Source of the DNA: Spirometra erinaceieuropaei
Taxonomy: Eukaryota; Platyhelminthes; Cestoda; Diphyllobothriidea; Diphyllobothriidae
Direction: 5' to 3'
NCBI GenBank assembly: GCA_902702965.1
Contig: CACRXP010000431.1
Coordinates: 373,285 to 437,284, forward strand
Length of the DNA stretch: 64,000 nucleotides
Both the position numbers and the translations under genes were made by a program. The notes under the pieces are model-generated. The model searched no databases and was not told the origin of the DNA. It was given only the letters and a program-made list of their open reading frames with translations. Every line of letters begins with the position of its first letter. Within the stretch, counting starts at the first letter, position 1. Positions 33,480 through 45,690 of the stretch are shown one piece after another.

Positions 33480-34184
33480 CCTAGGACTAGTCGAAAATGA
33501 CAAAGAAGACTCCATAACGGTCAGGCTGAATATGTTTTTTGTGTACTAGAAGTGGGTTTCGGTATTTCTCTGGTCAGTTGCATGCCCAGAGCCTTTTGCA
33601 AACTTTCCCGTGTTGTCATCTCGTAAAAGGTTGTAAAACGTAAAGCCGCATCCACAAGTTATTGTAAAAGGGAATTTTAAAAGGAGAATTACTACATCCC
33701 AAACCTTCGCTTTAGACGTCTTTATTTTTCGGCGACGTCACACTTACTAGTGCACTTAAAACGGCTACCTGCAGACAGTACGCGACAACGCGCTGCACAG
33801 ACAAAAAGCCTCAAGAACTGCTCCAGTTTGACCAACATCTATGAATACTAAACACAGCAGAATTCACTGTTACTTGAAAGATTCCTTCAGTTTCATGGGT
33901 CGCCAAGGTTGTCAGCCAAAAGAAAACAATTTTACGCAAGAATTAGGCTACTTACTTAGGGAATATCGCAGACTTGCATTTGAGCTTGGTCAAGTGTACG
34001 ACAGTAATTAAGACAATGACCAGGCCCTCAAAGTGCAATTTTGTGAAACCTTCTTGTCTTTGGCTTCTTAATCAGGGACGCAGGCAAAATAAATGTGGCC
34101 TTCGTTGAATTGTTATCGGACCATACAAATGAAGAAAATTATAAAATATTTCCCTGCGTCACTTTCGGGTACTTCGCCAAAATC
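33480..34184. other. Unannotated DNA
   Basis: No ORF or repeat recognised. It may include the 5' part of PLE-2. Confidence 0.4.
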
Positions 34185-35085
34185 CAGTAGGCACACTTAA
34201 TTTTACGAAATGCTAACCAAAATTCTGAAAAGTCAATTCGACTTTAAGTTTAATTAAGTAGGATCTTAAGACTAACTGTCGTGCAGCATAATCACAAATG
34301 TTTCCGTCAGATCAGGATGCCAGCTTTTGAACGGGCTTCTATTCGGCCGCTTTAAAAAATTAAACCCTTCAAAAATGGCCATGTAATATCGATGTTTCGC
34401 AGTGATTTTTTATGTCTTTAAAAATACAAAAAATCATTTGGAAAGCATGTGAAGAATATTTTTTCATGCCCGTTTGGTAGCAAACTACCTCTTTAAATCT
34501 TGTTATCAAGCAAAGGGTATTTCGCCTTCGAGAAGTATATAATTATGAGATTTTTAGGACCATGCCGTCAGTTAAGTATAAAACATGGTCTGCATACACG
34601 ACAAAATTTTGTGAGCTCCATAAGAGGCCTTTTCCATAACGCATAAAAATGTGGGATCTTTCTTTCATGGAAGACATGCAATTTTTGATTTGGAAACCGT
34701 GAATACAAATGCAACGGCTGATCAGATTCAACGTTATCTAAAAGTAGAAGGGACTTTTTATGACTAAAATACAATCTTTTACGAATGCAATTTAATGATA
34801 ACGTGACCTACCACTAACTGCTCAAAACTACGGAACATTGTTACACATTGTCCCTAAAATATATTTGCATGTGTAAGGGCGGCGATAACAAGAAGAAAAA
34901 ATTCAGACTATATAGAAAAGAAAGAAGCCGGAAAGAAGCTCATTTAAAGGTCGGGGTCGTGACGTGACTGAATTATCTTTGAGTTATGCTGTGCAGCACT
35001 CTTACAATCCTTCTCAAGTAATATTTTCCAATCGATAACGCATTTCAGAATTGTGATTAACATTTCATCAGATGGGGGATTTACT
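34185..35085. mobile_element. Diverged foldback element, ~900 bp
   Basis: The left end CAGTAGGCACACTTAATTTT, then ACGAAATGCTAACC is followed by the arm landmarks TAATTAAGTAGG, GATCAGGATGCCAGCTTTTG and ATGTCTTTAAAAATAC. The right end carries AACATTTCATCAGATGGGGG. The centre (~34600) holds GACAAAATTTTGTGAGCTCC, comparable to the family centre. An older copy with many substitutions; boundaries are good to about 5 bp on the left and worse on the right. Confidence 0.65.
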
Positions 35086-35489
35086 ACCCCTGTTATCGAA
35101 TAAAAGAGCACATATGGTGCAGTGGGTTTTGTACTGCAGCCGTTGACAGCCTGATTGACTTTGTCGGCCACTGCGTTCCAGCCCTTGCATGGTGATCTTG
35201 ACTCTCTCTCTGGCCACCGGCTCCGCTGTAGCCGAGGGAAGTGGAGAGTAGGGCTGATGCTGCGCAAGTCTGCCAGCACTACAGACTACTTCACGTGCAG
35301 ATCGCTGTCCTGCGTCCATCATACTCTGGAGCACATGACGGACACCATTTCCTGACGAAAACCCAGTTCAGAGATCATTTAGCACCCTTTTCAAGCCTTA
35401 TTCTGCCCTTTTTCAGTTATATATATGTCTGCGTTGGAGGCCCTTACATAAATCTACAGTCTCTCTATCTATGTCATAGAATTTTTGCC
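35086..35489. other. Unannotated DNA
   Basis: Overlapping short ORFs on both strands around 35068-35355 show no motif. Confidence 0.4.
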
Positions 35490-36262
35490 GGTAACAATCG
35501 AGTGATGGCGCACAAAAAAATCTGGTACCTAGAAATAATATCTTTTTACAGTGGACTCAAACGCCTTCAGGCTATATCAGCGATTGCAGGCCTACTTTCA
35601 CGCACAACTTCGACTTCCCCCGACGGCCTAACATGAGCTGGCCGAACGAACATCGAAGGAGGTTACAAAGACGATGGTCGCTGTTACCCAACCTTCCCCA
35701 TCGTTATACACGTACACCTGAATATACGGCATACATTCGCATTATGGCAGTTTATTTCATAACAAAAAAACTGCACAACATGAGACAGGAACAGTTCCTA
35801 GGCATATGTCAAAGACTTGGCATTGAGGCCAAACCAAAGACGATACTTTACTTCGTCTTTGTGAGCCCACACAGCTCGACCACATACAGGACCTCCCTCA
35901 TGGAGTTTCCTTTTCAGTCTACTCCAGTATGCTTCAATGGCATTGGTGTGCCGTCGGGTGGTAGGGTCCTTCGAGTTCTTTAAGCGGTTAACAGAGAAAT
36001 GTAATTAACCTTCTGAGGGAGGACAATTATACGCCTTCCACTCGTCCGTTACCACTATCCTGCCTTTGGCGGCTTATTTTGTAATAACGGAACGTAGAGC
36101 GGGCCAACTTCGATCATTCGTCTGTTCGAATATGGCTTTTCGTCGGCTAGTATCGTACACCCCGACCAGCCACCACCCATAAAACCCCTATTGCTACCTG
36201 TTCCATAAGACATGCTGCTTTGGTTAGGCGGATTTCTTGGGTGCCATCTCCCGATTGTTATC
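35490..36262 (-). mobile_element. Merlin-type DNA transposon, 773 bp, second copy
   Basis: The ends are GGTAACAATCGAGTGATGGC and, reversed, GATAACAATCGGGAGATGGC. The flanks TTTTTGCC (35482-35489) and TTCCTGCC (36263-36270) form an 8-bp duplication with two mismatches. It matches the copy at 15312-16089 throughout, including the transposase remnant. Confidence 0.85.
35850..36240 (-). pseudogene. Merlin transposase remnant (second copy)
   Basis: The same ISXO2-like blocks as at 15697 are seen on the minus strand but spread over two frames. PPSEGYLHFSVN and KDPTTRRHTNAIEAYWSRLK lie at ~35885-36020. GGGWSGCTILADEKPYSNR (the region before the second Asp) lies at ~36115-36175. After the SRLKRKLHEG block it continues with CGRAVWAHKDEVKYR, which extends the domain beyond what the first copy shows. 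Frameshifts make it inactive. Confidence 0.75.
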
Positions 36263-36270
36263 TTCCTGCC

Positions 36271-37903
36271 TTCTGCACATTGCCGCATTTCGCAAATAAC
36301 CGTTTTTTCATCCCACATGATCTCGTAAATTCTTTTTAGTTATTATGTTTGACTAAGGCCCGTTTATTTTTGACTGTAAACTTTGACTGATGCATGTCTG
36401 TGGTATTTCTACAGTGTCAAGAGTGTCTTCTAGATTTGCGTATATTTCATTCCTTTTCGCCACCCACGATATTCGAGTCTCTCTTATAGAAACTTACCGT
36501 TTGGACCTTATTTCTGTGTGTAAACCGTCCAAAAATCACGAAATAAATATGGAGACAGTGTTTCGTTCTATCGAAGTTATCTGCTGATTCAGCTCAGAAA
36601 TAGCCATTTATTTAAGTGGCTGTTTTTCTTTGGAAGTTATATGAAAGGCATTCACATATAATACGCATTTTCCTAGGGTATATTTTGTTGTCAGTTCGAG
36701 TTAATATTTCTATTAGCATAAAATTTTTTCTGCAGCATTTTGAACACCTTTCTGGGTCAAAATAGCATATGTTGCCCCTCGTCAGCGCAGGCGTTGGTTG
36801 GTTAGACCAATGTTTCTTCGGCTTCTAGCAAAGACATTTATCCACTATAGAGCCGGGTGAGCATTATAAAAATCTTCTGAAAACACTTTTTTATCGAATC
36901 GCGATGCTGAATGTTATTTGTTTAGTAAAACGTCAAGCTTTATGTGGTTTGAATTGGGTAGTAATACGAGTCCCGCTATACATAAATTACTGAAAATGAC
37001 TTCATTTCAGAACCAAAGGTAGTCAGAGAACGTTGTTGTGAAATATATCTCCCCATAATAAAATATTACTTCTTAATGGAAAAGTATTCTCCAACACTTG
37101 ATAGGCCCTCTGAGACTTTACTACTTGCGGTCTCAAGGTTCATTCATTCAAACAGCGCAAGTGAAGTGCGTGGTTCCTCTGCCGGGCTTCATTATACCTC
37201 CCAACTTGCTATTCCTCATCTTCCGGTTTCACGCCAGAAATCAATTAGCCGACAACCTAATTTAATTCCCTCTGCTACTTTGTGCATGTGATCTGCATAT
37301 TTTTGAATAAAATTAGGATCTCGTTTTTCGTGATGATTTCAACTACAATACGACCTGTTACCTTCACTGGAGGCTGTCAATGTTTTTAGGCTAACACCTT
37401 GTCCAACAAGAAATAAACGATTACGTACTGACTATCGGAAATAAAACAGCATCTCTGGCAACTCAAATCTTGTATGAAACTCGCTGGAGCCCTTGACTAC
37501 GGTCTCGATCCCTGTCAGTGGTCAGTGTCGTAGAAGTTAGAATTTAATCATATTTATAATGTTCTTGTCAGCAGCAAGTCTATTTGACATTCCTAGAATT
37601 TCTGGACGATGAGGGGAGACAAAAGAACGCCTTTTACGACGCTCTGCACACGGTGGCCCGACGCTTTCAGGAGGAAATAATCACTGCTGATGGTTATTTA
37701 ATTTTAAGACGGGAACGTACGAGGCGAGCTCCAGGTCATTGCCAGCGGAAAGACTAGCGCAAATGTTATGACTCGTTAACTTTCAGCCACTGAGTTACTT
37801 TAACCTAGTTTCGATGCCGTTGGACACGGCCGCTTCTACGATGGACAGCCAATGAATACATTAAAAATCTGTTTAATTTCATAGCCGTCAAATCACGCTG
37901 GGT
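36271..37903. other. Unannotated intergenic DNA
   Basis: No domain, tRNA-like box or internal repeat match recognised. Confidence 0.5.
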
Positions 37904-38275
37904 TTAGCCCAGTTGAGATTGATTTTCTGAGCCAAAGCGGATATTCACAAGGGTCTGACCAGCTTCTGTTGTGTCTCCGATTATTACTCGTCTTTGTGGG
38001 CAATAAGACCCGCAGCAAAGCACACCCCCTGTTATGGTGACCATTTTGCTGTTGGAGAAATTCCAGCTGGCAAAATGAAGCAGATTTCCCATATTTAAGT
38101 GGATGAAGGCGACAGCCAGGCTGTTTTTAGTCGAAAACACCTGATTTAAATGGAACTGCCCATAACTAGGAGGCTGGCCGCAAATAGCAGCGTCCCTGAC
38201 AAATACCACCCCAACTGCTCGCCTCTGGAGTTGCCGAGAATATTGATTTCTAGGCCGAGGACTGCACATAGCCAT
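37904..38275 (-). CDS. Hypothetical ORF, 123 residues
   Basis: An open minus-strand frame starting MAMCSPRPRNQYSR and ending FGSENQSQLG, with several Cys residues in the second half (VLCCGSYCPQRR). It is the longest open frame in the 36.3-42.4 kb region and is not part of any repeat I can see. There is no recognised fold and no convincing splice sites. If the region holds a host exon, this is a candidate, but chance is equally likely. Confidence 0.25.
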   Translation of the reverse strand: MAMCSPRPRNQYSRQLQRRAVGVVFVRDAAICGQPPSYGQFHLNQVFSTKNSLAVAFIHLNMGNLLHFASWNFSNSKMVTITGGVLCCGSYCPQRRVIIGDTTEAGQTLVNIRFGSENQSQLG

Positions 38276-39104
38276 ACCCTGACTAGAGTTACTGTCGGGA
38301 AAAGTGTCTAAAGTCTAGACTGACGGTGTCAGCAAGCTGTATGGGATAGCCAATTTGTTTATCCGCCTGCTTCGTCCATAAGTTAACATAAATATGCGAT
38401 TGTTGTGGTGATGTATCTCAAAATGACGTAAAGAGTGTCACATTTATGATCGCAGAAGCTTCGGTTTCATCAACTTGACTTATTTAGAGAACCTATGTTT
38501 GAGTATCCGTAGACAGATAGCAGTAATCGAAAGTAGCCATTAGAGGCACAGTAGACAGCCTAGGATCCTCATTATCAGTCACTATGACAGTTCTTCGTAC
38601 GAAAATACAAAGTAGTGTAGATTGTGAATGTGGGGTTTTATACAGCTGAATACTGACGTTTGGTTAATTTTCACAATACCATCATGGATAGCATAATGCT
38701 GTCTAAGATCAGCGACAAGATCTGCAATTGAATAGCACATCTACGGTATTTCATTGTTGACTAGCTCCTGACTTTTTGTGGAACATTCTCCAAGCAAAGC
38801 CCTATGAAAAGGTTTCTTTTTAATTACTACCATTGATGTGTGAAAACAACTCTCTGTTGCGTCATAGAATTCATCTCAATCTTATTCTATCTTCAACCAA
38901 AGTATTTGTAGATGAGAGAACCCGTAATAAGTCTTCGAATAATTTCGTATGTCGATCTTTAAAAATGTAAGTTACTAGTCACTTTATGCTTATATTTGAC
39001 AGTTGACTATGGTTATATCTGTGACCATGTAACAGTGTGTTTGTTTCGTAACCCGATCGGTGAATGGAATTCCAAAATTACCAATCGCAGCTGACAAGGC
39101 AACG
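38276..39104. other. Unannotated intergenic DNA
   Basis: Nothing recognised. Confidence 0.5.
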
Positions 39105-39290
39105 GGCCCATGGCTCTTTTAGTTGGGCGTCCGACTCAACGACCGAAGATATCGAGTTCAAATCCTCGCAGCTGCAATCGGTGGGTTGGATTATATTGAT
39201 TGGTGACGGTTAGTAGCCCAAAAATGACCATTCCGGTCTCCTTTTTCTTATTCGCTAATTTCATTCGGGACATCCATCTGTAATGAGATG
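39105..39290 (+). repeat. SINE family B copy
   Basis: The tRNA-like head reads GGCTCTTTTAGTTGGGCGTC with B box GAGTTCAAATCC. The body block GGTTAGTAGCCC, then TGACCATTCCGGTCTCC follows, and then TTCATTCGGGACATCC. The tail is truncated. Confidence 0.6.
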
Positions 39291-42200
39291 TTACTTAAGT
39301 TTTTTCATTATTAACGGTTACAGAGGCTAGCTGGTAGTGGAAAAGCTAATTCCTGTTCAAATGCTGTCCAGGTATTAATGTCCAGGGATTTAATTTATGG
39401 TAAATTGTACTGAATTGCTCAATAGCTTAGACTTAATTCAAAAGGCGAAGGCGAAGGACTGTGTTTTGTTTAGCAAAACCTAGCCTAGATTTTTGATCTA
39501 GAGTGCATTCCCTGCCATCTTTCACGTGAATGATTTTTGATTTTTCTCTACTTCCCCTCAGGCGTTTTATTGTATTTACTATACTAAGATGGTTTTTGTT
39601 AGAAAATAGAGCATGTCGCACTTTTCGGATATGTGGTTTAGTCCATTGGTAAAAACGGAATTTTGGCGGCTTTTTATTGCCTGAATTCTTTAAAACGCTC
39701 ATGCGGATGCTCATTTTTACTGAACTGAACAGGCATAATGCGGGTTCGACATCATACAATACTTTGCGCAGTCAAGAACATTAATTTATATCGTTTAGAC
39801 TAAGTTTAGTGCATTTAAAACACTACTCAAACATTCCTCTTAGTTAATTAGACAAAGTGCGTTTGGCGCCAAATAGAGGAGCATAATTTACCATAACTCC
39901 CCAAGTGGAGAGTAAAATTGCCGTATTCTTATGGAATTCCTTTCCCATTTCGCATTTCTATGATTTTTAAATTACTCCAGTGGTTTTTTTCCAAAGTATA
40001 CATAAAACAGCGGAATGAGTCAACTGATGCCTGTGTAAATTTACGATTGAAAATACAAAATATTTCTAAATCAGTACGTTCCACTCACCAAATAACGTTA
40101 CATCTCCTATTAGCAATTGCTAATTGGTGACAAAAACCAGGGATTATTGTTGTAGTCACATCTGCAATGTTCTCCGTTATTCGCCAGCCAGAGCAGAGAC
40201 CCAGGCTGGATCGGCTTCCAGTTTTGGCGCGAACGGCCAAAGAAAAATTTCATTTGGTATTTCGGCAAGTAAGGTACTCCAACTCTTAGCGCCTAAAGCT
40301 TACAAGTAATCTAGAACCTGAGAGAGAGTCTAGACGGACGCATCTACTTTTGCATAATAATCCGGTTAGTCTAACCAACGTGACTTTTATTGGACTTTTC
40401 TTGGACAGATCTTTGTCAGTGACTTAGTAGGTGACTGCTTAACGTATTTCGCCAGTCTGCCTAATCAAAGCCTTCCTCTACTCCTCTCGGCTAGGATTAT
40501 TTTGACTAACCCTCTCTTCTCTGTGACCGCTCGGAAGTGTGCAGACTTGGACAATTTTCGTTTCAATCCATCTCATTCTTTTGATCTCCGAAGGCAGGTT
40601 TTGTCTCTTTCTTTGACGTGGTTCATTTTGTCGATTCCGATAATGTTTCCTTTGAAAAATTGTTGGATTTCCTACTTCTAAGTGAACGGGCTTTGAGCAA
40701 TTTCGCACAAAAAACCCTTTCATCTGGTTGTATAAACTACAAAGTACACTTCGCCCCTTACGAAAGGTAGATTATTTAGAATTACATGATACGGGTGAGT
40801 TAGATGGGAGATGTGACTGCCACAGTCATTTGTATGTTTGCTTACTTACGTGTATGACCACAAATGCCCTCAACACCCTATATCCACATCCGTATAACAT
40901 AATTACTTCATTTATGGTCAATTTTCTCGCGTTTACTTATTGATATCATTTTACTATTTTTAATGAATGTTGATTTTTCGACAAAGAAGATGCCTCATCA
41001 GAAGCCCTGCAAATCTTAAAATGCTCATTAAAATGTCTGCATTAATTGCAGTATAGTGGATGACGTCAGAGGGACCCGTTGGGAGCTTGAAAAATTTGAC
41101 TCCTTTGACACACACGTCGTTACGCTGCCCATTAATTTTTACGGTAATGGAATCCGACGTTCATGTTTACATTTTCCTTCCCTATTTCAAGTAAGAGTTA
41201 TTAATTGGGCGGTTTTGCGGGTTTTTATTAGATTTTTAGAGTGAAAACACTGCGTGTTTTACTAATGGGACCTGCAAATCCTTCCTGCATAACCTACGCA
41301 TGACCAGTAAGTTGCGAAATATTTTACATCTACTCATATGAAATTTGTTACTTTCCAAATAAACACTCCCCCATTAAATGCGCACTGTAAACCGCATTTT
41401 CGTGATTAATACCACGTAATACAAGCTACTGTTGCGGATGAATAAGATCATACAGTTAGAGTTGATAAAAGGTTATATTTTTGTCTCCTTATATTTGTGT
41501 TAATAGTCTCTGAAAGAAAATATTCGTATATGAGAGACGATATGCTATTAAAGCTGGAGCTTCAGCAGCTGGTTTAAGTTATACTATTCTATACACTGTA
41601 TCGCGCACGTGCTAAAAATCAAATCTGTTATTGGATTGAACCAAGAACTTTATATAAGCCTCTTTATTTTGCAGAAAACGGCCTTAGCTGCATAAGTAGA
41701 CTTCGATTCCGAGATATTTCCTTTATCGAAACTCATTTATTTATACCAAAAATGGCCGACAGTTTAACTTGGCATCTGTTAATATTCTCGCAAATCACTT
41801 GATTTTTTTCATAATTGCAACCTGCACTTAATGCGGTGCTTGCTACATGTCATCGTGGAAACTGGTTCTCTTGCACTGTGCTTTTGGCTCCCTATTTCTG
41901 ATTTTCCTCTTGAACCTACTGAAAACTCGTACAGTTATCTTTGCCGATATCTGGGAACCTTTATCTACAGTAGGCATAACACGCAAATATATCATTATTT
42001 ACATTTTATCGTTACCAGTATAAATAAAGATTCCGGTTGCATTCATAAGCATTTGAAATACCTTCCAAAGTGAGCACAAGAGTTGCTGAATGCGAACTTT
42101 ACGAGACGACAACCGTCTATCCATAGTAATTCCCTTTGTTCTTTAATTAAAGGTTATCATATGGACCTAAAAATCTTGACAATTTGACCGTCTGTGATTT

Positions 42201-42427
42201 TATCGTTTGTAAGATAGGACCGGATAAGACATATCGACAGAAAACCGAGAAGGGTTACCGTAAGGTTACCGAAAGGTTACCAAGTAAATGACAACTACGA
42301 AATGTAGCCCGAAATTCGGTATGACCGTATAAACATTGCTCATCATTCACCGTTCCCACAGCTTGAAATTTCCTTCCCTTCCTGACTAAATGTCAACTTG
42401 CGTGCGGCGCTTTATTGAAAGCCCATT
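39291..42427. other. Unannotated intergenic DNA, 3.1 kb
   Basis: Short ORFs such as 39433-39759 (minus) have no recognised motif. A small triplicate of GGTTACC with ~11-bp spacing lies at ~42255-42281. No repeat family of this window is present. Confidence 0.5.
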
Positions 42428-42872
42428 ATCAGAAGACGAGGTGGCGAGCATACGTAGCTTTCGATAAATCCTCATCGGGCCAGTACAGTTATATGAGAAC
42501 GGGGTAGAAGAAAAACACGTCAGCGATAAGAAAAATCGATAAAAGTTAACTTAAAACACGGGCGGGGTGTGGGAATGTGAGGGTTGGGGTGGGGTGGGTA
42601 ATAGCAGTCATTGTCAGGGGGCGAGGTGAGAGCGGAAGGGCGAGAAGTGTAGCAGCGTTAGTCGACCTTCGACCACTGTAGGCGCGGAGCCTGAACACGG
42701 TTCTTCTGCGCGCACACGCCACATTCCCACACCCCGCCCGTGTTTCAAGTAGAACTTTTATCGATTTTTCTTATCGATGACGTGTTTTTCTTCTACCCCG
42801 TTCTCATATAACTGTACTGGCCCGATGAGGATTTATCGAAAGCTACGTATGCTCGCCACCTCGTCTTCTGAT
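42428..42872. repeat. Palindromic PLE 3' end: 153-bp arms around a 139-bp spacer
   Basis: Positions 42428-42580 and 42720-42872 are inverted copies of equal length. Each ends at the PLE 3' terminus, GATTTATCGAAAGCTACG then CGTCTTCTGAT, comparable to the tails at 30450-30500 and 51480-51510. The spacer holds reversed PLE end-of-ORF sequence (near GGCGCGGAGCCTGAAC, homologous to 30630-30650) and a G-rich tract. This is two PLE 3' ends joined head to head. Confidence 0.75.
42582..42599 (+). other. G-quadruplex-type tract
   Basis: GGGTTGGGGTGGGGTGGG has four G-runs with 1-2 nt loops, fitting the G3+N1-7 pattern. It lies in the PLE-derived palindrome spacer. Confidence 0.7.
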
Positions 42873-43497
42873 TACTGCTATGGGAATTTTCGCAACTCTA
42901 AAGCGCATTATCTTTTAAAAGCTGCTTTTTGTTTATTCCTTAATTATCGCGCTCACTTTCTGTACCGAACGACATCGTACGATAAGACTTTCGACAGAAA
43001 TTTTTTTATTGTCTGTCTTCTTGCTTTCCATTCTGTGCCTTGTCCCACCTGTAAAATTCCCCCTCCCACCATTCGACGTATGACACGGTACAAAGGCCAG
43101 TTCAAGTTAGTTGGTGATCATGCACACAACACTCGTTGCTCGGAGAGGTCCCCTCAAAGTAGACATATATTCATAAAATGACAGTCAAAGTGTTGTTGAT
43201 GTCCGTTGAGCACAATAAAGACCGAGTGTTTGTTCACTTGCATTGTTTTCAATTAAAAGCAGCACAATAAAAATACCGCGATGCTTTTGTTTTTCGTATA
43301 TGCTTGAAATGTCGGAGAACTTGACGTTTAGGAATTAAGAGAGCAGCAGGGATCTTCAGAAATGCCCGACTTGTGTTCACTATTAGCACTGTAGGCAAGT
43401 TTCTCTCCAATGCGCACAATGGATAGAAAGCAATTTGGAAAAGACTGAATTGAATCTTATCTCTAGGCAACGTAGGCAATTCCTCGGGATCTAAACG
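42873..43497. other. Unannotated DNA
   Basis: An open frame from 42777 to 43181 starts inside the PLE tail and has no motif. CCTGTAAAATTCCCCCTCCC at ~43050 resembles 60085-60105, perhaps a minor repeat. Confidence 0.4.
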
Positions 43498-44422
43498 TAA
43501 GTGAGCGATCGATCTCATGAAATGTTGTCCGAAATTCTGGAATGCGTTTTTGATTAGAAAGGATTATTTGGGCGGGGAAGGACTTCCCAGGGTTTCCGTC
43601 CTTGACCTCCTGTAGAAACCGCACTTGGCAAAACATGGCCACTTAAGGGGCATGTATTATTCAAATTGATTTTCACTGGTCTTATAAATTCAAATATATT
43701 TTGTAAAGGAATGCACAAAATATGCTTTCTTCTTCTTATTTGGTAGAAAATTGCGTTGTTTTCACAATGTACTCGCGACAAGGTATGTTTTGATTTTGAA
43801 AATATTTCCTGCTTCCCGAAGAACTTTAAGCCTGCCCGGTCATTAGCGTTTATCGATTCCATTCTAAAAGGTGTCCGCTTTCTGCGTGTGGAAAATCATA
43901 TATCCCTATATTCTTTTAGGAAGATATTATATAGAGTTCATAAAATTTTGCAATGCATACGGACTATATTGTATATTTCATGAAGAGCATTGTTAAGCGG
44001 ACAGCCCAATGCTGTTCGGTGGACATTGTACGGTCTTAAAAAATCGCACAATTAGAAACTTGCAAAACTACAAACTGGTCCTTTTTTAGCGTAAAATGAA
44101 AACTTTGCCGTGATTTTCTAACAGGTGATTTACAGGAAGTATATTTTATGTATGGTTTTTATAAAATATATTTAAATTTATAAGACCATTGAGAATCAAT
44201 GTAAAAAATGCATAGTACTTAAGTAGACATTTTTCGCCAAGTGCGGTTTCTACAGGAGGTCGAAAAGGAGCGCATTCAAAAGCCGGCATCCTGGCAAGTC
44301 TGAATTTTTACAGGATTAAGCTACATGATAATTAATATTACAGTCCTTTTTATGTAATCCTATCTACTCGAAAAGGCATTTCAGATTTCCACCCAACATT
44401 TTACGGGATCGGTCACCCAATG
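43498..44422. mobile_element. Foldback DNA transposon, ~925 bp
   Basis: The left end is AGTGAGCGATCGATCTCATG following TA; the right end, reversed, is CATTGGGTGACCGATC with TA at 44423-44424. The family centre at ~43920-43990 reads AGAGTTCATAAAATTTTGCA. Arms pair around CAAGTGCGGTTTCTACAGGAGG (44238) and its complement (43610). The left boundary is uncertain by 1-2 bp. Confidence 0.75.
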
Positions 44423-45425
44423 TATTTACTGATGTATTACAAGAAGAAGATTATAACTTTATCCAGTAGAGTGAAGACCGGTTAAAAATGTTTCGGGAGA
44501 AGATCAGTTCAATTAATTTCTGATAATTGTGCCGCATGCTGAAAAGTACTAGTCTAATTTTAGGAGTACATGCGCATTCTCTATGACCTTATTTTTTGCA
44601 GTAGCTAAGACAACGCCCTACGGTTGATTTGTCTAAGACAAACAACCATTGTTTTGACGCACTCTCTAGCATCCTGTTTCGTCTGTAGTGTGTGAGATAT
44701 CCTTCTGAAAGGTGGACTCAAGGTCAAGGAACTACGCAAGTGCATCAAGTGTGCAGTTCCGGAAGGGGCTAATGGGGCGGCGGTCATTGGTGCAGACATC
44801 TTTGTCTTTAACACACACGCAAAAGGCATTCATTCTGCCTAAGTCTGGTTGTGGGGACAAAGGGCCAGCCGTGATACAGACATCGAGGATAAATACGATG
44901 ATGCAAGAAAAAGTTCAAATTTACTAACCTTATGACGTTTTACCCTGCAAATGAAGGTGATGCCAAATAAAATGTCCCAAAATATTTGAAACACTGACAA
45001 ACCAGTGTGATAATTCATTTTCGTGAGGCAAACCATTGAAAAAGAAGTGGAAATATCATAAAAAGAACATATTCATTCACATTTGGAAGCAGAAACAGTT
45101 ACAGCTTAGATGTATGGCTGCAATGATTACGAAAGCTCTACCAACATGGCGCCATGACTCTAGATGACTCAGGAAGTATCATGTAAGCGAAGGTTATAGA
45201 AATTAACTCTTGCAGGTGGCCTACACTGAGATCATCCAACACAGATCGCTTCAAAGTCAAACTGGTTGCTCTAATTCACTGTCAGATGTATTTAAAGGCG
45301 ATTTACACCTGCCAAGATGTACCTGCCAACGTTTCAAAATGATTAATCGGAATTGTTGGTGTAACTTTGTTGCTGATTAAAGGAAGAGCCATTGGCATTT
45401 TGGAAGATTATGAATACTTCATACT
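44423..45425. other. Unannotated DNA
   Basis: ORFs at 44605-44829 (minus) and 44712-44927 (plus) have no recognised motif. Confidence 0.45.
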
Positions 45426-45429
45426 GTCC

Positions 45430-45690
45430 CAATTGCGAAAAACTTGGCGCCTTGGTGGTATTCGAACCCATGACAGGAAGTGGAAGGCTTTAGTACAGTC
45501 ACCGTTATAACCACCTGAGCTACGAGGTCCCACCGAACGACGTGAGTTTAATCAAATTTGGGTCAAGTTTGCCCGCCCAACGTACTGCACGTCTGGATCC
45601 ACCAAATCTGATACAGTAAACAGACTGCCCAAGCAGGATTGCCTATTTAATGCATTCAGAATCCACCAGACGACTACCAGGCACGTGTAA
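45430..45690 (-). repeat. SINE family A copy
   Basis: The reversed tRNA-like head at 45452-45532 has B box GGTATTCGAACCCATG and A box CCACCTGAGCTACGAGG. The module ATCTGATACAGTAAACAGAC then GCCCAAGCAGGATTGCC follows, as at 4020-4060. Confidence 0.7.

Noticed and set aside
42777..43181. 134-residue plus-strand ORF
   Set aside because: It begins in the PLE 3' palindrome and runs into unrelated DNA; no motif.
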